A stretch of DNA of 64,000 nt, from contig CALUWE010000001.1 in the NCBI GenBank assembly GCA_944324425.1, positions 62,001 through 126,000 on the forward strand, in the 5' to 3' direction. Under the pieces are notes generated by a model. It did not search any database. It was not told the origin of the DNA and was given only the letters and a program-made list of their open reading frames with translations. This document shows, piece after piece, positions 35,769-44,020 of the stretch; the stretch's first letter is position 1, and every line of letters starts with the position of its first letter. Both the position numbers and the translations under genes were made by a program. Origin of the DNA: Candidatus Gastranaerophilales bacterium (GTDB lineage: Bacteria; Cyanobacteriota; Vampirovibrionia; Gastranaerophilales; Gastranaerophilaceae).

Positions 35769-36878
35769 ATGCAAAATACTACCCCTCAAAAAAAGCCCTT
35801 ATTGAATTATATAAATGTATTTAGGGGGCTTGCAATCATCATGATTTTATTAGGGCACACAATGCAGGTTGGAAACCCGAATACAATAGAAAGATGCATA
35901 AGCTTTGAAATTTTTGCAGGCGGAACGGCCCTTTTTGTTTTTATTGCAGGATATTTATTTCAATATCTTTCATATAAATTCGAATATAAAAATTATTTAA
36001 AGAAAAAATGGCAAAATGTCATAATTCCTTATTTTATAACGGCAATCCCGGGGATTATTGCCTGTTTGACCGTTCCCTTAATTTATAAAAACCCTTTTGA
36101 TGGTTTGAACCCAATTTATCAAATAGGAATGTTTTTAACAACAGGCAGAGTTCATAACGTTCCCACTTGGTTTATTCCGATGATTGTTATTTTCTTTATT
36201 TTAAGTTCAATATTATTGTATTTAGAAAGAAAGAAAATTTTATATAAAATTCTTCCCTTTTTAATTTTAATCACTCTTTTTGTTCCAAGAGGCGATATTG
36301 AACCTGATTGGGTTATGAACTTGGATTATTCAGGCAGATATTTAGCTTATATACAATATGTTTTAATGGGCTTTATTCATTTTGCATCAAGCTATATTTT
36401 AGGCATGTATTTTTCATCTCATGATGAAAAAATAGATGAATTTTTTAAATTTAGGCATTTATTAATTATTTTAATGCTTATTGTAAGTGCGTTTGATGTT
36501 TATTTAGGCTATAAAACAGGCCATATGAACGGAACGGCATCTAAGCTTTTATTTACGGTTGTTATTCTTTCTTACCTTAAGCATTATGACGAAAAAATTA
36601 AGGCCATGACAAAATTTAACAGTTTGATGGATGTAACTGCAAAATACAGCTTTGGTTTATTTTTTATTCATTGGTATTATATTTTTACGTTCAATTATTT
36701 TCTGCACTTAGAAAGCGCTATACCGATTTATGGTTTTCAAAGCGGCATGGTTGCAATTTTGCTTTCAATCATAAGATTTTTAGTTGTATTTGCGTTAAGC
36801 TTCTTTACTTTATACATAATTAAAAACGGTCTAAAAGCCATTGGAATAAAGAACACAAGAACATTTACCGGTGTTTAA
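35769..36878 (+). CDS. Acyltransferase 3 family membrane protein
   Basis: The 369-residue protein spans the membrane about ten times and begins with LNYINVFRGLAIIMILLGHT, where R and H match the conserved acyltransferase-3 pair used for acyl transfer. FAGGTALFVFIAGYLF and a late FFIHWYY helix are also typical. Such enzymes O-acetylate surface sugars or lipids. The ATG at 35769 is preferred over a TTG at 35760; AAGGA lies about 9 nt before it. A strong terminator follows. Confidence 0.85.
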   Translation: MQNTTPQKKPLLNYINVFRGLAIIMILLGHTMQVGNPNTIERCISFEIFAGGTALFVFIAGYLFQYLSYKFEYKNYLKKKWQNVIIPYFITAIPGIIACLTVPLIYKNPFDGLNPIYQIGMFLTTGRVHNVPTWFIPMIVIFFILSSILLYLERKKILYKILPFLILITLFVPRGDIEPDWVMNLDYSGRYLAYIQYVLMGFIHFASSYILGMYFSSHDEKIDEFFKFRHLLIILMLIVSAFDVYLGYKTGHMNGTASKLLFTVVILSYLKHYDEKIKAMTKFNSLMDVTAKYSFGLFFIHWYYIFTFNYFLHLESAIPIYGFQSGMVAILLSIIRFLVVFALSFFTLYIIKNGLKAIGIKNTRTFTGV

Positions 36879-36899
36879 TTAATAAAAGTTTTATTTTCC

Positions 36900-36926
36900 A
36901 TGCTCTGTTTTACAGAGCATTTTTTG
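36900..36926 (+). terminator. Rho-independent terminator after the acyltransferase gene
   Basis: ATGCTCTG and CAGAGCAT form an 8-bp stem around a 5-nt loop, followed by a T-run. Confidence 0.85.
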
Positions 36927-36961
36927 CTTTAAATTTTTATTAATTATCGTTTTGTCTTACC

Positions 36962-36975
36962 CAATCGGGCGATTG
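36962..36975. other. Perfect palindrome in the 36927-37159 gap
   Basis: CAATCGGGCGATTG has perfect 6-bp arms (CAATCG/CGATTG) around GG. It sits 75 bp before a rho-independent terminator with no gene between, and a TATAAT-like sequence follows about 30 bp downstream. It could be an operator or part of an RNA. The rest of the gap (36927-37159) holds no frame. Confidence 0.3.
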
Positions 36976-37049
36976 TTAGAGCCTAAAATTTGGAGTTATA
37001 TATAATTAAATCTTTTTCATACTTCCAGCTATTCTTAATTCCAGACAGT

Positions 37050-37078
37050 GGATCCAACTTATTTGGGTCCTTTTTTTT
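37050..37078 (+). terminator. Rho-independent terminator with no gene directly upstream
   Basis: GGATCCAA pairs with TTGGGTCC (one G-U pair) and a run of eight T follows. The preceding gene already has its own terminator at 36900, so this one probably ends a short RNA made from the 36930-37050 interval. Confidence 0.7.
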
Positions 37079-37095
37079 AATTTTAAAAAATACAC

Positions 37096-37123
37096 TTGAA
37101 ATAAAAAATTTTTTATTTATAAT
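37096..37123 (+). promoter_or_regulatory. Promoter of the gene at 37160 (TTGAAA, 16 bp, TATAAT)
   Basis: A -35 (TTGAAA at 37096) and a perfect -10 (TATAAT at 37118) are 16 bp apart. The ATG lies 36 bp after the -10 and AAGGAAA precedes it, so this is a normal leadered promoter. Confidence 0.65.
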
Positions 37124-37159
37124 AATTTTACGAACTGAACAAATACAAGGAAACAACTA

Positions 37160-37867
37160 ATGTCAAGCAACGAATTACCCTCAAATATGGGCAAAAAAAT
37201 TGCAGACGCTTTAAAAAAACAAAATAAAACTGTTAAAGAAAGCGCCGTTGACGTTGTTGAAGAGGTTCAGGAAATACAAGAACCTGAATTTGAAAGTTCA
37301 GCAAGTGAATTGCACAATGAAAGCAGTTTATACGAAGAAGAAGAAACCAAAGATTCCGAATTCGCAATGGATGAAGGTATCCATACGGAAGAAGGACATT
37401 CATTCGATGATTTAGATTTGTATGAAGCGCCTTCCGGCGGTGTAGAACAGGAAAGCGAAGATTACGCCCCGATTTTCAAGATGGAATCCGGTGATATTAG
37501 CGACAACCCTGATTTCAAGCTCAACATTGATACGGAAGATGATGAAGAAGAGTTTGAAATGCCCAACAATATTAATGTGTTGAAAAGGCTTATCGCACAG
37601 CTTCCGACCGGAGTTTCAAAACAAACCGGAGCACAAATCATCAGGCAAACAATTGAAGCATTGGGAATTCCTATGAAAAGCGTTCTTCAAGATGCTCAAA
37701 GAGTTAAAGAATGTCTGAACGGTTCAATCAAAGATTGCACTTATACCATTCAAGAGTACAAGAGCAATATAAGGAACTTGGAAAAACAAAGTTTAAGCTA
37801 TCAAAAACAATTAGCAAAACTTAATGACATAATCGGACTTTTCGTGTATACTGATAAAAGACAATAG
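37160..37867 (+). CDS. Acidic protein with conserved-looking helical C-terminal domain
   Basis: The 235-residue protein has a very acidic, low-complexity first half (residues 30-135, many glutamates and serines) and a C-terminal domain starting NNINVLKRLIAQLPTGVSKQ, with TGAQIIRQTIEALGIPMKSV and a coiled coil (about 195-225). The contrast between disordered head and tidy tail suggests a scaffold or regulator with a folded interaction module. No signal peptide. I cannot name a family. The tRNA-Glu gene starts 10 bp after its stop, so they may share a transcript. Confidence 0.65.
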   Translation: MSSNELPSNMGKKIADALKKQNKTVKESAVDVVEEVQEIQEPEFESSASELHNESSLYEEEETKDSEFAMDEGIHTEEGHSFDDLDLYEAPSGGVEQESEDYAPIFKMESGDISDNPDFKLNIDTEDDEEEFEMPNNINVLKRLIAQLPTGVSKQTGAQIIRQTIEALGIPMKSVLQDAQRVKECLNGSIKDCTYTIQEYKSNIRNLEKQSLSYQKQLAKLNDIIGLFVYTDKRQ

Positions 37868-37877
37868 AAAATCTTAT

Positions 37878-37953
37878 GCCCCCATCGTCTAGAGGCCTAG
37901 GACAACACCCTTTCACGGTGTAGACAGCGATTCGAATTCGCTTGGGGGTACCA
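37878..37953 (+). tRNA. tRNA-Glu (anticodon TTC), CCA encoded
   Basis: A full cloverleaf is readable: acceptor GCCCCCA with TGGGGGT (one G-U pair at the end), the D-arm, anticodon TTC in the CCTTTCACGG hairpin, and T-arm TTCGAATTC. The 3' CCA is encoded at 37951-37953. The start GCCCCCATCGTCTAGAGG is that of cyanobacterial and plastid tRNA-Glu, which supports the lineage call. Confidence 0.96.
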
Positions 37954-37956
37954 TTT

Positions 37957-37986
37957 AAAAGACCGCGCAGATTAAGCGGTCTTTTT
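37957..37986 (+). terminator. Terminator after tRNA-Glu
   Basis: AAAAGACCGC pairs with GCGGTCTTTT around a 9-nt loop, followed by further T residues. Confidence 0.85.
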
Positions 37987-38078
37987 TAATGAACATTTTC
38001 AAAGCTTTATTTTGACAGGAAATTTTGTTTTTGATAGCATTAAAGTACAGATATTTGATAATTAAATAATTTTATTTT

Positions 38079-38164
38079 GCCGATGTGATGAAATTGGTAG
38101 ACGTGCCAGACTCAAAATCTGGTGTGGTTCACCCCACGTGCCGGTTCGAGTCCGGCCATCGGCA
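38079..38164 (+). tRNA. tRNA-Leu (anticodon CAA), class II, no encoded CCA
   Basis: The 86-nt gene has acceptor stem GCCGATG/CATCGGC, anticodon loop CTCAAAA (anticodon CAA), a long variable arm (TGTGGTTCACCCCACG) and T-arm GGTTCGAGTCC. The discriminator is A and no CCA follows, unlike tRNA-Glu nearby. The last 9 nt are repeated twice downstream. Confidence 0.95.
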
Positions 38165-38493
38165 TTTTTTATTGTTTAAAATTTATAGCTCTTTGCCGGT
38201 ACTCGAACAATTGATATACGGCTCATTCGGCTTCGCCTCAATTCGCCTGCTCCATTCTCGGAGCTTATCAAGCTCCTCAAACGGAGTCCTCATCGGCATT
38301 TTTGTTGTTTAAAATCTGATGATGCTGTTGTGTCTTGAAAATTCCTAGCAGTTCGCTTCCTTGCACTTCGTTTCAAAAGTGCTTACTCACTTTTTCCACT
38401 TTGGCGGCCGCTCACGTTGGCGCACTCCGTTCGGTTTCACCTCACATCCGTGCTACGGAATTTCCGCCATCGGCATTTTTTATTGCTTGAAAT
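38156..38493 (+). repeat. Three direct copies of the tRNA-Leu 3' end in a 375-bp gene-free stretch
   Basis: The tRNA-Leu 3' end plus following AT-rich sequence (CCATCGGCATTTTTTATTG, about 27 bp) occurs at 38156-38182, 38290-38315 and 38467-38493, with one to three mismatches. The stretch 38183-38539 has no supported gene. It is richer in G+C than its surroundings and contains hairpins, such as GGAGCTT-ATC-AAGCTCC near 38260 and AAAAGTG-CTTACT-CACTTTT near 38375. This is what repeated integrations at a tRNA gene, or decay of tandem tRNA copies, would leave. Confidence 0.75.
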
Positions 38494-38539
38494 TATTGAC
38501 TCTCACCGGTTCCCAACTCTTCCCTCTCGGAAAATTACG

Positions 38540-38857
38540 TTAATGCCCGATTTTTAGCAAAATTACGCCTGCTATAATTAATAAAATTCCAAAAGCTCTC
38601 ATTAAGCTAAAGGCATCATGGAAAATAATAACGCCCAAAAGAAATGTGCAGCTTGCGCCAATGCCTGTCCAAACAGCATAGGCTGTGCCAACGGGAATGG
38701 TTTTTTGTGCCAAAAACAAGAAAACTCCGCTTAAAGTCATTGCAACAATTGCAAAAATTATCCATATCAATTTATTATTGCCAAAAGTTGCCATTTTTAA
38801 GCCAAAAGGCCAACCCACTTCAAAAATTGCAGCTATTAACAAATAAAACCATGCCAT
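38540..38857 (-). CDS. SMR-family small exporter, SugE/Gdx-like
   Basis: The 105-residue protein has four membrane helices and the conserved E13 in AAIFEVGW. The combination FEVGWPFGLK with VGTAYAVWTGIGA and a late LLIIAGVILLK is closest to the SugE/Gdx branch, whose studied members export guanidinium, rather than to the drug-exporting EmrE branch. It lies 3 bp after lptD, at the end of an envelope gene block, and has no upstream leader where a guanidine riboswitch could sit. Substrate is therefore uncertain. Confidence 0.85.
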   Translation of the reverse strand: MAWFYLLIAAIFEVGWPFGLKMATFGNNKLIWIIFAIVAMTLSGVFLFLAQKTIPVGTAYAVWTGIGASCTFLLGVIIFHDAFSLMRAFGILLIIAGVILLKIGH

Positions 38858-38859
38858 TA

Positions 38860-40824
38860 TTACAAACTTTCAGGAACAGTTATTTTATACAAATCTTTAT
38901 CTGATTGCTTAACTTGCCTTTTGCCAAGCTTATCAGGGTTTTGAATTGTTAATTTTTCATATCTTAAATCAAGGTTATCTGACCCCAAAAGGAACAAGAA
39001 GTTAAAATTCATATTTTGCCTAACAGCATCGTATGAAAAGGCAACCTTAACATCTTCAGGGCCAACAACTGCGTAAAATCTGTTTTCTGTTAAAATGTCT
39101 TTATCGTAGTTATCTTTCAAAGGCGACAATGTGCCTCTGTATCCGATTGATATATATTTATTCAAAATTAAGCTTTCATCAAACATAATTGTCTGGCGGC
39201 CATACCTGTATTCATCAAACGCATATGGCGAATGGCCATGAACACCGCCTAGAGTATATGTTATATTTGAATTCCAGCGTTTTACCCTTGATGTAATACT
39301 TGGACCTACCCTAAACAGTGCCATTGTATCGCCTGTTTCAGAATAAACAGTTGCCATTGTTTGAGCTAAAGCACTAATATTCACATACATATCTTGTTCT
39401 TTTGAACCGAATGTTTTCAAGCTTTTGGATAATTCTGCCATATAACGATATCTAAAACCGTCTCTCATATCGTCTTCTTGGTGTTCTCTTTTATAATCAG
39501 CTACATAACCTGCCGAAATTCTGTGTCTAAAAACCGAATTTCCAAGGTCTTTAACAAGGTAAGAATCATCATAAGCAAGCTCGCCTATATAACCTGCTCT
39601 TGTACCACCGTTAAACCATTCGCTTTTATATACGTGGCGCCCGAAATCGAACCTTAATTTATCAGTTAATTTATATTCACCGTCTATAATAAGGTTGTTT
39701 GTTGAAGATGCCCAGCCGCCTTCTAATCTTAATTTATTTGATTTCAACATTAAAATGCCGCCTGCGCCAATCTCGTTATCACCGTAAGACAATAAAGGCG
39801 TTACTCTAAATGTGTATGTTTTTGGCAGCTTAAACGTATAGCCAAGCCCAAAATACATGCCCATACCCTTCAATGAACCAAGTTCAACAGGGAAGTTTAC
39901 TTCCTTATATGTCATTTCCTTATCCGTAAAAATTTCAATTGAAGGAGCATTTAAAATTTTTCTTTTGTTATAGTAAATGTCAACATCCTTCATAAGCATT
40001 GAATCATGGTCTCTTTCAGGGCGTATGACAATCTCCTTTGTTCTTATTTTATAGGGTTTTGATCTTGAAGATTTAAGATCAAAATCAACTAAATTTAAGT
40101 CGTTTATTGCTCTTCCGTATGATGTAAAACCAGATGAATAAAGCTTCATTTCAACTCTTTGGTTAAGCTCAATATTACCTGACAAATTTTCAATTTTGTC
40201 TGAATAAGCATAGCCTTCTTTTGCATTAATTCTTAAATTACCGACTCTTGTAATCGGCTCATCCATAAGAGCATTTTCTTCATTCAGGTCGATGAGCATA
40301 TATTCACCGTTAACGGTTGTGTTGCCCTTTTTTAATTCAATATTGTTTATAAGTTTTATTGTATTATTTTCTTTGTTATAAATGGCTTTATCTGCAGTTA
40401 CCGTAACGCCAGAAGGAGTTGAGATTAAAACGTTTCCCCTTGCTTCAAGCTCATTTCTTTCTTCAAAGTATTCCATCTCTGTGCAATCAATTTGCATGCC
40501 TTCTTTGTCATCATTTGGCTTATCTGCTTCAGCTTGTTCTTTGGCTGCCTTTTTTTCTTTCAAATAGTCAGATAAATTTTTGATTTCAAATTCCGGTCTG
40601 TCTGCATCAACCGCATATTTATAGCTCTCACTTTTGTTAAATGCCTGATTTCCGCCCATAAAAACAGAAGGCGAATTATTATCATCATTTTCCATCATAT
40701 TCCTAAGAGTTTCGCTGACGATTTCTTCGGATCTGACAACTTCATTCGCGCAAGCAAAACCGCACCCCACAACCATTGCGGTTAAAATCAAAAAATATGA
40801 AATTTTGTTTTTTATATTTATCAT
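38860..40824 (-). CDS. lptD: LptD/OstA-like outer-membrane LPS-assembly protein
   Basis: The 654-residue protein has a signal peptide (about 1-26), then an acidic linker and an OstA/LptA-type domain (about 110-210: MQIDCTEMEYFEERN, VTADKAIYNKEN, ELKKGNTTVNGEYM). The rest is rich in alternating aromatic strands, as in an outer-membrane barrel. LptD inserts lipopolysaccharide into the outer leaflet, so the organism is probably Gram-negative in build. The barrel is divergent, and the usual LptD cysteine pairs are not obvious. It follows the M23 gene by 6 bp. Confidence 0.82.
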   Translation of the reverse strand: MINIKNKISYFLILTAMVVGCGFACANEVVRSEEIVSETLRNMMENDDNNSPSVFMGGNQAFNKSESYKYAVDADRPEFEIKNLSDYLKEKKAAKEQAEADKPNDDKEGMQIDCTEMEYFEERNELEARGNVLISTPSGVTVTADKAIYNKENNTIKLINNIELKKGNTTVNGEYMLIDLNEENALMDEPITRVGNLRINAKEGYAYSDKIENLSGNIELNQRVEMKLYSSGFTSYGRAINDLNLVDFDLKSSRSKPYKIRTKEIVIRPERDHDSMLMKDVDIYYNKRKILNAPSIEIFTDKEMTYKEVNFPVELGSLKGMGMYFGLGYTFKLPKTYTFRVTPLLSYGDNEIGAGGILMLKSNKLRLEGGWASSTNNLIIDGEYKLTDKLRFDFGRHVYKSEWFNGGTRAGYIGELAYDDSYLVKDLGNSVFRHRISAGYVADYKREHQEDDMRDGFRYRYMAELSKSLKTFGSKEQDMYVNISALAQTMATVYSETGDTMALFRVGPSITSRVKRWNSNITYTLGGVHGHSPYAFDEYRYGRQTIMFDESLILNKYISIGYRGTLSPLKDNYDKDILTENRFYAVVGPEDVKVAFSYDAVRQNMNFNFLFLLGSDNLDLRYEKLTIQNPDKLGKRQVKQSDKDLYKITVPESL

Positions 40825-40830
40825 TTTATT

Positions 40831-41973
40831 TTATATAGGTGCGTACTTTGCAGGGTTAACAGGTCTGCCGTTTTCTCTTATTTCAAAATGCAAATGCGGC
40901 CCTGTTGAATAACCCGTTGTTCCAACGTTTCCTATTATCTGACCTTTATAAACGGAAACCCCGTTTGATACACAATAACTTGAAAGGTGAGCATATAAGC
41001 TTGTAACAGGAACCCCGTTTACTCTGCCGTGGTCTATAATTACAACTTTGCCGTACCCGCCGTACCAGCCGACATAGATAACCTTGCCCGAATTTGCAGC
41101 TTTTACTTTAGCACCCATTGGCATGCCAAGGTCAACACCGGTGTGGTTAATTGTTCTTTTAAATATAGGGTGAACTCTCGTACCAAAGGGGGAAGTTACT
41201 CTGCCTGAAACAGGTCTTAAAAAGCCGCCTGAAGTTTTCGGTGTCGATGCAACAGATTCATTTTTAACCGTTTTTGTAATAAATCTGCTTAATTGTTCTG
41301 ATTGCTTTGCAAGCTCTCTTTCGGATTTTTCCCAAGCAGCTCTGTCGTTTTGCAGCTTATAAATCATTCTTTCGTTTCTGTCAATTGCGCTTTGAATGGT
41401 TTTTTGCTGCCTGTCCATTGTTTTTATGGATGATGCCAAATATTCTTTTTGTTTTTCCATTTTTTGTTTCAGGCTTCTGATAGAAGCGGCGCGCTTTCTT
41501 GCATTCGCCATATTCTTTTTATCAATATTCATTATGATGTTTTCATAATAAACTCTGTCCAAAAAGTCGTTTAAATCGCCTGAAGCCATTAAAAATTCAA
41601 CATACCCCGACCTTTTTGATTTATAAATTTGAACGATTCTTTTTGCGGTTCCTTTTTGATATAAGTTATATTCCGCAATCTCGCGGTCTAATTCTTCTCT
41701 TAGGCGGTCAAGTTCCGTTTTTGCTTTTTCATACTGAATTTTATTGTTATTTAAACTGTTTTCCGTTTTTTCCAATTTTTTTTGGTTGTTATAAAGTTTG
41801 CCGGTTTCAATTCTTTCAAGCAATTTCAATTTTTTAATTTCATTTTTTGCTTGTTTTCTTTTTTGTTCAATCTGTAATGCCTTGTCCTGATTGGCAAAGC
41901 TCGGTAGGGAACTTCCAAACATTGTAAACAAAGCTAAAAAGGATATTAAAAATAATTTTATTATTTTGTTCAT
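40831..41973 (-). CDS. EnvC-like M23 peptidase-domain protein
   Basis: The 380-residue exported protein has a signal peptide (MNKIIKLFLISFLALFTMFG), a long coiled coil (about 30-235) and a LytM/M23 domain (about 270-380). The zinc-site residues are present: HTGVDLG, then HLHFE, so it may be a working endopeptidase rather than a pure activator. EnvC/NlpD-like proteins split septal peptidoglycan or activate amidases during division. The start at 41973 is set by the signal peptide and lies 4 bp after the stop of a 35-residue membrane protein gene. Confidence 0.9.
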   Translation of the reverse strand: MNKIIKLFLISFLALFTMFGSSLPSFANQDKALQIEQKRKQAKNEIKKLKLLERIETGKLYNNQKKLEKTENSLNNNKIQYEKAKTELDRLREELDREIAEYNLYQKGTAKRIVQIYKSKRSGYVEFLMASGDLNDFLDRVYYENIIMNIDKKNMANARKRAASIRSLKQKMEKQKEYLASSIKTMDRQQKTIQSAIDRNERMIYKLQNDRAAWEKSERELAKQSEQLSRFITKTVKNESVASTPKTSGGFLRPVSGRVTSPFGTRVHPIFKRTINHTGVDLGMPMGAKVKAANSGKVIYVGWYGGYGKVVIIDHGRVNGVPVTSLYAHLSSYCVSNGVSVYKGQIIGNVGTTGYSTGPHLHFEIRENGRPVNPAKYAPI

Positions 41974-41977
41974 AAAT

Positions 41978-42085
41978 TTATCTTGCAAGAATCGGAATTA
42001 ATATAGTTGCACCCAAAAGCCAAAAAGCAACAACCACAGCAAGAACACCGACAATTATGCGCCTATTGTTTCTAAAAAATTCCAT
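41978..42085 (-). CDS. 35-residue single-pass membrane microprotein
   Basis: A complete frame, ATG at 42085 to TAA at 41978, encodes MEFFRNNRRIIVGVLAVVVA and a further hydrophobic stretch ending ILIPILAR. A positively charged head (four arginines in the first 11 residues) then about 22 hydrophobic residues make a clear single membrane helix with cytoplasmic N-terminus. AGGAAT lies about 9 nt before the ATG. The stop is 4 bp before the M23 gene start, so it is likely translated from the same mRNA and may serve the envelope machinery. No family recognised. Confidence 0.65.
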   Translation of the reverse strand: MEFFRNNRRIIVGVLAVVVAFWLLGATILIPILAR

Positions 42086-42169
42086 ATACAAAATTCCTGA
42101 TTAAAATCTTATAAGCAATAAACATTTTATCTTAAAAAATCGGCAAGTGCAAACTAATATGAAGCTTTA

Positions 42170-43459
42170 TTATTGTTTAATTTTGCACCCCGAATCATTA
42201 AAATCCGTTTTGCCGTCAAAGTCATTATCAATTTTGTCAAAGCATGAGCCTTTTGATTCAATGCTCTCCGCTAAAGGCGAAAACTTAAGGTATTTATCAT
42301 CAATTGATTTATACAAAGTTTCAAAAAATCCGTTATAAAATTTAGTAATTTCTTTATTTTTTATAAATAAAACATTTTCATCATTCCTTAAAACCGCATT
42401 ATATGAAAAATTGGCGCTGCCTGTAATTAAAATTTCATCATCTATTGAAATTGTTTTCTCATGGTTTTTGCCGCCCCAATTTTCAACTTTGACTTTTATA
42501 TTGTTTTCTCTTAATTCATTAAGATGTTTTTTATAATTTTTGGCTGATAGTGCATCCATTACAACTTTAACATCAACTCCTCTGTTTTTTGCCGCTATTA
42601 AGTCTTGTTTCATATCGGTTCTTGTTAAAACAAAAATGCTCACCTTTATATTTTTCTTTGCATTTCTGATTGCAGGCGCCATTATTTTTTCATAAATATC
42701 GCCTGAAGGTGAAAAAGCAGCCTTTATTTCAGTATCATTATTCAATTGAACCAAGGGAGTTGAAAAATCTTTTTTGTTTTTCTTGAAAATTCCTTTGAAC
42801 ATTTGTTCAAATTCATTTTTATAAGCATTTACTATTGTTTCATTTTGAATTCCGACAACCAAATTGGAATTGTATCCGCCGCAGCCGGTGTTTGTCATAT
42901 TCATTGTGCCTGTTAACAGGTATTCATCGTCTATTATGAAAAATTTGTTGTGCATAATATAGCGGGAATTATCCAAAGTAACGGGAATATTTTGAAGCTT
43001 CAATGTATCTTTATAGGTAACTTCGCCAAGTTCGTTGCTGTCAGCTACGCCTCTTACAATTACGCCTCTTTTTTGAGCATTATTTAAAGAAGAAATTAAT
43101 TCATACTGTGAATCAATTCCGTAAATTGCAAAATCTATTGATTTTTTAGCGTTATTAATTTTATTTATTAAAACCCTGCAAGCTTTTGCTTTGGGTTCGA
43201 ATGAAGGAAAGGGGAATTCGTTCGGGTTATTCGGGTATAAAACAATATTTCCTTTTTCAAAAATCGAAGGGTATAAAAACGCCTTATTTTGCTGGTTTTC
43301 AGAAAAAACAGTTTTAGTTTTTTCAGGTTTTGTTGTTTTTATTTCAATTTTTTCTCTCGGAAGGTCAATTTTTATTTTATATTCAACATCTTTGTCGCCG
43401 AATATAAAAACAAACAAATAAAGCAAAATAACAATAACTAAGCTTAAAACCTTTTTCAT
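42170..43459 (-). CDS. Phospholipase D-like protein, membrane-anchored or exported
   Basis: The 429-residue protein begins with a signal anchor (MKKVLSLVIVILLYLFVFIF) and has two PLD half-sites: HNKFFIIDDEYLLTG and HEKTISIDDEILITG, each followed by N-rich TMN/SANF motifs. This is the bi-lobed fold of secreted PLD-like nucleases and phosphodiesterases. The C-terminus ends FDKIDNDFDGKTDFNDSGC, a DxDxDG-type calcium loop. Substrate could be nucleic acid or phospholipid. It is the first minus-strand gene before the envelope block and diverges from rplS. Confidence 0.88.
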   Translation of the reverse strand: MKKVLSLVIVILLYLFVFIFGDKDVEYKIKIDLPREKIEIKTTKPEKTKTVFSENQQNKAFLYPSIFEKGNIVLYPNNPNEFPFPSFEPKAKACRVLINKINNAKKSIDFAIYGIDSQYELISSLNNAQKRGVIVRGVADSNELGEVTYKDTLKLQNIPVTLDNSRYIMHNKFFIIDDEYLLTGTMNMTNTGCGGYNSNLVVGIQNETIVNAYKNEFEQMFKGIFKKNKKDFSTPLVQLNNDTEIKAAFSPSGDIYEKIMAPAIRNAKKNIKVSIFVLTRTDMKQDLIAAKNRGVDVKVVMDALSAKNYKKHLNELRENNIKVKVENWGGKNHEKTISIDDEILITGSANFSYNAVLRNDENVLFIKNKEITKFYNGFFETLYKSIDDKYLKFSPLAESIESKGSCFDKIDNDFDGKTDFNDSGCKIKQ

Positions 43460-43582
43460 AAAAGAAATTATAAATGAAATTATTTAATTTTGTTAAAAAA
43501 CACTTGAATATTAAAAATGTTTAAGTTAGCATTAGAATTGCTATAAAATTTAAGTCACAAATTATTGTAAAGAAGGTATAAA

Positions 43583-43936
43583 ATGAATCCTGTTATCACT
43601 GAATTAGAAAAAGAATATACACAAAAAGAAATGCCCGAAATGAACCCCGGCGACACCGTTAAAGTGTTTGTAAGAATTATTGAAGGCAACAAAGAACGTA
43701 TCCAAGCTTTTGAAGGAACAGTTATTAAAAAACACGGTTCAGGTATCAACAAAACCGTTACTGTCAGAAAAGTTTTCCAAGGCATTGGTGTTGAACGTGT
43801 ATTTGCAATTTACTCACCAAGAATTGAAAAAATTCAAGTGTTAAGAAAAGGTGATGTAAGACGTTCTAAACTCTACTATTTGAGAGAACGTTCAGGCAAA
43901 GCTACAAGAATCAGAGAAAAAATGGAAAAACGTTAA
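43583..43936 (+). CDS. rplS: 50S ribosomal protein L19
   Basis: The 117-residue protein has the typical L19 marks [31 protein letters not shown] and FRVR-like [15 protein letters not shown], ending [19 protein letters not shown]. It binds 23S rRNA at the subunit interface. AAGGT precedes the ATG by 6 nt; a terminator follows. Confidence 0.98.
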   Translation: MNPVITELEKEYTQKEMPEMNPGDTVKVFVRIIEGNKERIQAFEGTVIKKHGSGINKTVTVRKVFQGIGVERVFAIYSPRIEKIQVLRKGDVRRSKLYYLRERSGKATRIREKMEKR

Positions 43937-43961
43937 TTTTCCGTTTTTTGAAATTATTTTT

Positions 43962-43997
43962 AAAGCGCCCTTTTATATTTTTAAAACGGCGCTTTTT
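43962..43997 (+). terminator. Terminator after rplS
   Basis: AAAGCGCC pairs with GGCGCTTT around an AT-rich 18-nt loop that can itself pair, and a T-run follows. Confidence 0.75.
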
Positions 43998-44020
43998 AAG
44001 TTAAAAGAAAGGATTTTTCC

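Noticed and set aside
38085-38312. 75-codon open frame starting inside tRNA-Leu
   Set aside because: It runs through the tRNA body and the repeat region and has no ribosome site; it is a by-product of the higher G+C there.
38540-38857. Guanidine riboswitch for the Gdx-like exporter
   Set aside because: The gene starts 3 bp after lptD, leaving no space for a leader RNA.
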